DNA of 64,000 nt, taken from contig JASGHO010000001.1 of the NCBI GenBank assembly GCA_047602305.1, forward strand, positions 3,162,001-3,226,000, written 5' to 3'. Position numbers and translations under genes: made by a program. This DNA is from Ancrocorticia sp047602305 (GTDB taxonomy: Bacteria > Actinomycetota > Actinomycetes > Actinomycetales > Actinomycetaceae). A model generated the notes under the pieces. That model saw nothing but the letters and a program-made list of their open reading frames with translations. It was not told the origin of the DNA and made no database searches. Below are positions 60,321 through 64,000 of the stretch, one piece after another. Position 1 is the first letter of the stretch. The number at the start of each line of letters is the position of its first letter.

Positions 60321-61378
60321 CGAGTCACCTTCAATCCCAGTCCCGCATGGGTAACGATGGTGCGGAAGCCCGGAACCACTCCGTCAAGCCTTTCACGGAG
60401 CCAGACATTGAGGGTTTCCGCGTGTTCGGCGCTGGTGAGCACCTTGACGTTCGGGCCCGCGTCCATCGTGGCCCAGGCTGGGAATCCGGCGGCGCGAGCG
60501 TCACGGACGGCCTGCAGCGCCGCGTGGCTTGCTTCGGACAGATAGTTGACCGACGGCGTGGAGGCGCGCATGGCTGCGTGCATCCCCAGGGCGTTGGCTT
60601 CTGCAGCCTCGCCGAGTCGGGTGAGATCACGTTCGGCGACGGCGGCCTGTGCCTCGGCCAGATGGTCGGCGTGCTTCCGAATCCAGGGCTCGTACTCCGG
60701 CGACGTCTCGATGGTCAGACGCATCGCCTCGCGACTGGAAATGGACTTGGGGCCAGCGTTGAGGACGAGGACGATGAGGGCGAGCTCGTCGGCGAATGAG
60801 CCGCGTTCCACTCCAGCTTCCAGCGGTTCCGCGTAGGAAGATTCATCATCGTGTCCGGCATTCCAGATGGCCAGACCGCCAAAGATCGAGCGAGACGCCG
60901 ACCCGGATCCTCGGCGGGCCAACCGTGAGAGTTCCCTCTTGCTGAGGTCGAGACCCGCGGCGGCGGCAGCGGCACCGGCGAGCGCCGCAAAACCGGAGGC
61001 GGAGCTGGCGAGCCCTGCCGCGGTGGGGACCGTGTTCAGCGAGGTTACCTCGGCGGGAGCATTGATCCCCGCGCGCTCCCGAACGATATCGAGCAGCGCG
61101 GAGATACGTTCCATGGGGCGCCCGGTCACGGGTTTGCCGTCGAGCGTGGCCCGGTCCGAATGAGCTATGGCTACCACAGCGGCCTTGCCGCCAATAGAGG
61201 CGTCTAGCCCCGTCTCATCGCCACTAAGGAACCGCACCGTGGTTGTCGTGTACAGCTCGTCCAGCGTCAGCGAGAGGCTGGAGGTGCGGGGGATGATGAG
61301 TTCGTCGTTCGCCTTGCCCCAGTACTTGATGAGCGCGATGTTGGCATGAGCGGTGGCAGTCGCTTCCCGGCCGCTCAC
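60317..61378 (-). CDS. mvaD: Diphosphomevalonate decarboxylase
   Basis: A 353-residue enzyme that makes IPP from mevalonate diphosphate. ANIALIKYWGKAN (about 12-24), ASSASGFAALAGAA (about 127-140), RRGSGSASRSIFGG (about 157-170) and the catalytic region TMDAGPNVKVL (about 303-313) are all present. Overlaps both neighbours by 4 bases. Confidence 0.95.
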   Translation of the reverse strand: MSGREATATAHANIALIKYWGKANDELIIPRTSSLSLTLDELYTTTTVRFLSGDETGLDASIGGKAAVVAIAHSDRATLDGKPVTGRPMERISALLDIVRERAGINAPAEVTSLNTVPTAAGLASSASGFAALAGAAAAAAGLDLSKRELSRLARRGSGSASRSIFGGLAIWNAGHDDESSYAEPLEAGVERGSFADELALIVLVLNAGPKSISSREAMRLTIETSPEYEPWIRKHADHLAEAQAAVAERDLTRLGEAAEANALGMHAAMRASTPSVNYLSEASHAALQAVRDARAAGFPAWATMDAGPNVKVLTSAEHAETLNVWLRERLDGVVPGFRTIVTHAGLGLKVTR

Positions 61379-62412
61379 GCGAGTACTCCACGGGCGAGCG
61401 GCGCGTGCGTCCAGGCGGCATGGGCACCAGCGGCAACCATGGCATCCTCGATTCGGCGAGCATCCTCTCCGCTGCGGGCAAGTGCGATAACGCAGCCACC
61501 GCCACCACCGCCGGTGAGCTTGCCACCAACGGCTCCGGCCTCAAGAGCTGCCGAAACGAGCCTGTCGAGCTTCGAGATACTCACGCCGAGCTCCCCAAGC
61601 AGGCCATGTGCCTCGGTCATCAGGGCACCCAAGCCCTCGATGTCCCTGGTGCGAAGACCCTCGATGGCCTCCTCGGTGATGGCACCCAATCGATCGAGCC
61701 GCGGGCGAGTGGTGTCGGGAGAGGTCTCATACATCGCCCGCACGTTCCCGACGGTTTCCCGAGTGCTGCCTTCAATCCCCGAATCGGCGATGACGATCCA
61801 CGCAGCCAGATCAAGATCCAGCTTGGTGGTCACCCCGGCCTCGAAGTGGACGGGGGAGTCCGCGGAGGTGGTGACGGCGTCGAGCCCGGAGGGGCGCCCG
61901 TGCGCAATACGCTCGGCCTCCTGCGTCAGGTCAAAGAGCTGCTCGGGGGAGGCCGAAACATCGTAAGCATCCAGAATCGCGCGGATAACCGCACCGGCCG
62001 CCGCCGCCGAAGAACCAAGGCCGCGCTGCTGCGGGAAATCCGACGCGGTGGTGATATGGATCCGAGCACCTGGATGGCCCACAAAATCCAACGCAACATC
62101 CACCGCCCGCAGCACGCTTCCGAAATGAGCCGGAGCTTCTCGCATCGGACCAGACCAGCCGAGGCTCGTCAGGGTACTTTGAGCAGCAGGCTCCATAACA
62201 CTCATAGCACCCGCAGCTGAGCCGCCAACGACCGAGCTACCGGGCCCACCAGCTACTGGACCCGAGGCGCCGTCGTCGACCCGTTCAGCCTGGGCCGTCA
62301 TACGAAGCGAATGCAGCGGCATGGCGATGGCCGGGTAGCCGTACACCACGGAATGCTCGCCGAAGAGGATGATCTTGGCCGAGGTATGGCCGTGTCCGAT
62401 GTGGGGAGTCAC
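61375..62412 (-). CDS. Mevalonate kinase
   Basis: A 345-residue GHMP kinase, the first enzyme of the lower mevalonate pathway. SAKIILFGEHSVVYGYPAIAMPL (about 10-32), the ATP loop RGLGSSAAAAGA and GKLTGGGGGGCVIAL are clear. An Ala/Gly/Ser stretch (GPVAGGPGSSVVGGSAAGA) interrupts the N-terminal half. I chose the GTG at 62412 because AAGGAG lies six bases upstream; the ATG at 62427 and longer forms overlap the previous gene and lack such a site. Starts the operon mvk-mvaD-pmk-fni. Confidence 0.93.
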   Translation of the reverse strand: MTPHIGHGHTSAKIILFGEHSVVYGYPAIAMPLHSLRMTAQAERVDDGASGPVAGGPGSSVVGGSAAGAMSVMEPAAQSTLTSLGWSGPMREAPAHFGSVLRAVDVALDFVGHPGARIHITTASDFPQQRGLGSSAAAAGAVIRAILDAYDVSASPEQLFDLTQEAERIAHGRPSGLDAVTTSADSPVHFEAGVTTKLDLDLAAWIVIADSGIEGSTRETVGNVRAMYETSPDTTRPRLDRLGAITEEAIEGLRTRDIEGLGALMTEAHGLLGELGVSISKLDRLVSAALEAGAVGGKLTGGGGGGCVIALARSGEDARRIEDAMVAAGAHAAWTHAPLARGVLA

Positions 62413-62423
62413 GAAACTCCTTC

Positions 62424-63776
62424 TCATAGCAGGTTCTGAACGATCCAAGGAGAAGCATATAGCGTCATGAACTGTACGCCGTAGCCCACACCCAGCTTGT
62501 TGAAGGTACCGCAGGCGATACCCACGAGAAGAACGCCGAAAATGTTGGCCACACCGGCGTCCAGGTAGGCCAGCAGCAGGATGAAACCAACGAACAGCCC
62601 GAGTACCGCCTCGTGAGGAATGTAGCGCATCACGAAGTAGGTGATCTGGTAGGAGTAGCGGACGGCGATGATGTAGGTGGCCACCAAGGCGAGCGCCGCA
62701 CCGAGAACCACTGCCGTGATGAACTGACCGGTGGAAAGCATGTGGTGCAGGTTGTTCTCCAAGGAGAGCACCGGCGGGGCGTTAAACAGGGCCTGAGCAG
62801 GGCCGATAGCCACGGGGGAAAGCGGGATTCCGATGGCCAGCAGCGGAATGATCGTGCCCGAAAGATAGGTGGAGTGCGCGAGCCCGTTCATCGCCGTGAT
62901 CGAACGATTGGCCTTGGTGATGCGGTCTCCGCTGCGCCCTTCGGCGGCCTTGCCAAGCAGGAATACCAAGCCGACCGGGCTGAGGAAGAACAACGGCGTG
63001 GACACCAGGGACCAGAACGCGGTGCTCCCAGCCTCGCTCTTGGTGAGGATCTGGTTGGGGACGAGGGACTGCCCGGCCATGTCTTGGCGCGAAATGTCCA
63101 GCTTGACGGGCTGGCGGCGCGGCATCGCCTCGCGGCTCTTGCGATTGAGAAGGGCCAGGATGGACACCAGCATGGGGCCGATGGTGATACCGAGGAAGAA
63201 GGAGACGGAGATGTTGCCGTCTTCGGGGATGACGCCGCGGTCGCGGTAGAGCGAGAGCAGACCCTGGAACAGCAGGGACATGGGGATGATGGCGAGGAGG
63301 GAGAGCAGGCGGTTCTTGCCCAGCAGGGAAAGAACGATAGCGCCGAAAACGAACAGCAACGCGCCGTACTGGCGCAGCGTCTCCGCATACGGGGTGATCG
63401 CGGTGGCGATGGCCAAGCTGACCGGGATCGCCACGATGGTGCCGATGGCGCTACCCGCAGCCATCTTCTTGATGGTCTCGGCGGCCCTGCCCTGGCTCTT
63501 GAGATAGAGCGCGTGCTCCATCATCGGCGTGGACAACACTCCGCCCGGCAGGCCCACGAGGGCCGTGGGAATGGCGTTGGTGAGATCGAGGGTGACGATC
63601 GCCGCGATGAAGAACGTCAGTACCACGATTGGGTCGACGCCGGCGAGTACCAACGCGAGAGTGACCGGCACCAACACACTGGTCTCGTCCGTACCAGGAA
63701 TGAAGCCGATGAAGGTGTAGAGCAAGATCGCGGCGATAGCCGCGATCGGCATCTGGAGAAGGAGAGGGATGTCCAT
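62424..63776 (-). CDS. Tripartite tricarboxylate transporter TctA-family permease
   Basis: A 450-residue membrane protein with about 12 helices and the TctA features GFIPGTDETS (about 23-32), NAIPTALVGLPGGVLSTPMMEHA (about 68-90) and a repeated inverted half (GIPLSPVAIGPAQALFNAPP). It imports a carboxylate with help of a small subunit and a periplasmic-type binding protein. Start and upstream stop share a base (TAATG), so it is coupled to the partial gene. The mevalonate kinase gene begins 11 bases after its stop, so one transcript is likely. Confidence 0.85.
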   Translation of the reverse strand: MDIPLLLQMPIAAIAAILLYTFIGFIPGTDETSVLVPVTLALVLAGVDPIVVLTFFIAAIVTLDLTNAIPTALVGLPGGVLSTPMMEHALYLKSQGRAAETIKKMAAGSAIGTIVAIPVSLAIATAITPYAETLRQYGALLFVFGAIVLSLLGKNRLLSLLAIIPMSLLFQGLLSLYRDRGVIPEDGNISVSFFLGITIGPMLVSILALLNRKSREAMPRRQPVKLDISRQDMAGQSLVPNQILTKSEAGSTAFWSLVSTPLFFLSPVGLVFLLGKAAEGRSGDRITKANRSITAMNGLAHSTYLSGTIIPLLAIGIPLSPVAIGPAQALFNAPPVLSLENNLHHMLSTGQFITAVVLGAALALVATYIIAVRYSYQITYFVMRYIPHEAVLGLFVGFILLLAYLDAGVANIFGVLLVGIACGTFNKLGVGYGVQFMTLYASPWIVQNLL

Positions 63777-64000
63777 TAGAGCGCGGCTCCAGTCACGGCG
63801 TTCGCATCAGTTCCTGCATTCGTGCTGAGCTGCGATGCGGCCAGTGCCGAATCGGCAGAACTGTCGGCTACGGAACTATCGGTTGCAGAACCGCTGGCAG
63901 ACTCACCTGCCTCAATGATTCGCACCGCACGCTTGGGGGAAAACACCACCGCGCAGATGATGAAACCTAGGACGGAACCACCCAGACCCCAGAAAAACAG
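63776..64000 (-). CDS. C-terminal part of a membrane protein, upstream of TctA (cut by window edge)
   Basis: 74 codons, open to the window end, then TAA at 63778-63776. It begins in a membrane helix (LFFWGLGGSVLGFIICAVVF) followed by SPKRAVRII and a Ser/Ala/Asp-rich tail. Its place before TctA suggests another transporter component or another TctA-type half, but too little is visible. Confidence 0.7.
   Translation of the reverse strand: MFFWGLGGSVLGFIICAVVFSPKRAVRIIEAGESASGSATDSSVADSSADSALAASQLSTNAGTDANAVTGAAL

Noticed and set aside
59247..60545. 432-codon plus-strand frame
   Set aside because: Antisense to phosphomevalonate kinase and mvaD, His/Arg/Gln-rich shadow.
62613..63779. 388-codon plus-strand frame
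   Set aside because: Antisense to the TctA permease; charged composition typical of the complement of membrane-helix codons.
1..64000. tRNA genes, rRNA, riboswitches, IS elements or prophage genes
   Set aside because: I looked for T-loop patterns, transposase and phage structural proteins and for glycine, TPP or cobalamin leader patterns and saw none I could support by eye.

Overview
The window looks like chromosomal DNA of a high-GC Gram-positive bacterium (Actinomycetota). The support is frequent GTG starts, ychF/ispH/rmuC/xseAB housekeeping genes of actinobacterial type, a perfect DtxR-type iron box, a HelR-type helicase with a rifamycin-element-like palindrome, and a mevalonate-pathway operon. 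A member of the Actinomycetaceae (Trueperella/Arcanobacterium-like) would fit, but that is inference. I saw no rRNA, tRNA, prophage, insertion sequence or CRISPR array.

Layout. 0-7.5 kb is core: a Z-isoprenyl diphosphate synthase, a PfkB kinase with an Ala at the catalytic Asp, xseB/xseA, ispH, rmuC and a secreted WxL-interacting-like protein. 7.5-13 kb is cell-surface: a secreted alkaline phosphatase and two tandem paralogous lipoproteins. 13-17.3 kb carries helR, a lone MNT nucleotidyltransferase and ychF. 17.3-28.4 kb is an accessory island: a D12-class DNA methylase, HigBA, a HigB remnant, a GNAT, a MerR regulator, an AlbA_2/Schlafen-type ATP-binding protein, an AAA ATPase, VapBC, and an intact and a decayed copy of a two-gene module. 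The cargo of this island is separated again and again by a same-orientation ~60-bp imperfect palindrome, and the island also holds a diverged ~5.3-5.8 kb segmental duplication.

28.5-44.3 kb is mixed: arfB, a sodium:alanine symporter, an iron-siderophore binding lipoprotein under a DtxR box, an APH-like kinase, two VOC proteins, a MarR/MFS divergent pair, a CatB/Vat-type acetyltransferase, GNATs, an orphan HigA, a protein phosphatase and a luciferase-like oxidoreductase. 44-47 kb is an asparagine unit: GntR/FadR-type regulator, permease and L-asparaginase, with two matching operators. 47-51 kb has a Gfo/Idh/MocA oxidoreductase, a pentapeptide protein, an FNT channel and an MBL hydrolase. 51.4-55 kb is one 1216-residue STAND-like NTPase with about 13 near-identical ~39-residue C-terminal repeats. 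It is followed by a P450, pyrD, the mevalonate lower-pathway operon (mevalonate kinase, MVA-PP decarboxylase, phosphomevalonate kinase, type 2 IPP isomerase) and TctA-type transporter genes running off the right edge.

Genes that work together: uppS/ispH/mevalonate operon (isoprenoids), xseA/xseB (exonuclease VII), regulator/permease/asparaginase, the toxin-antitoxin pairs, and the divergent AlbA_2-ATPase/AAA-ATPase pair. The most unusual content is the cassette-like island, the repeat-rich NTPase, and several families of intergenic palindromes, one of which shows compensatory base changes between copies.
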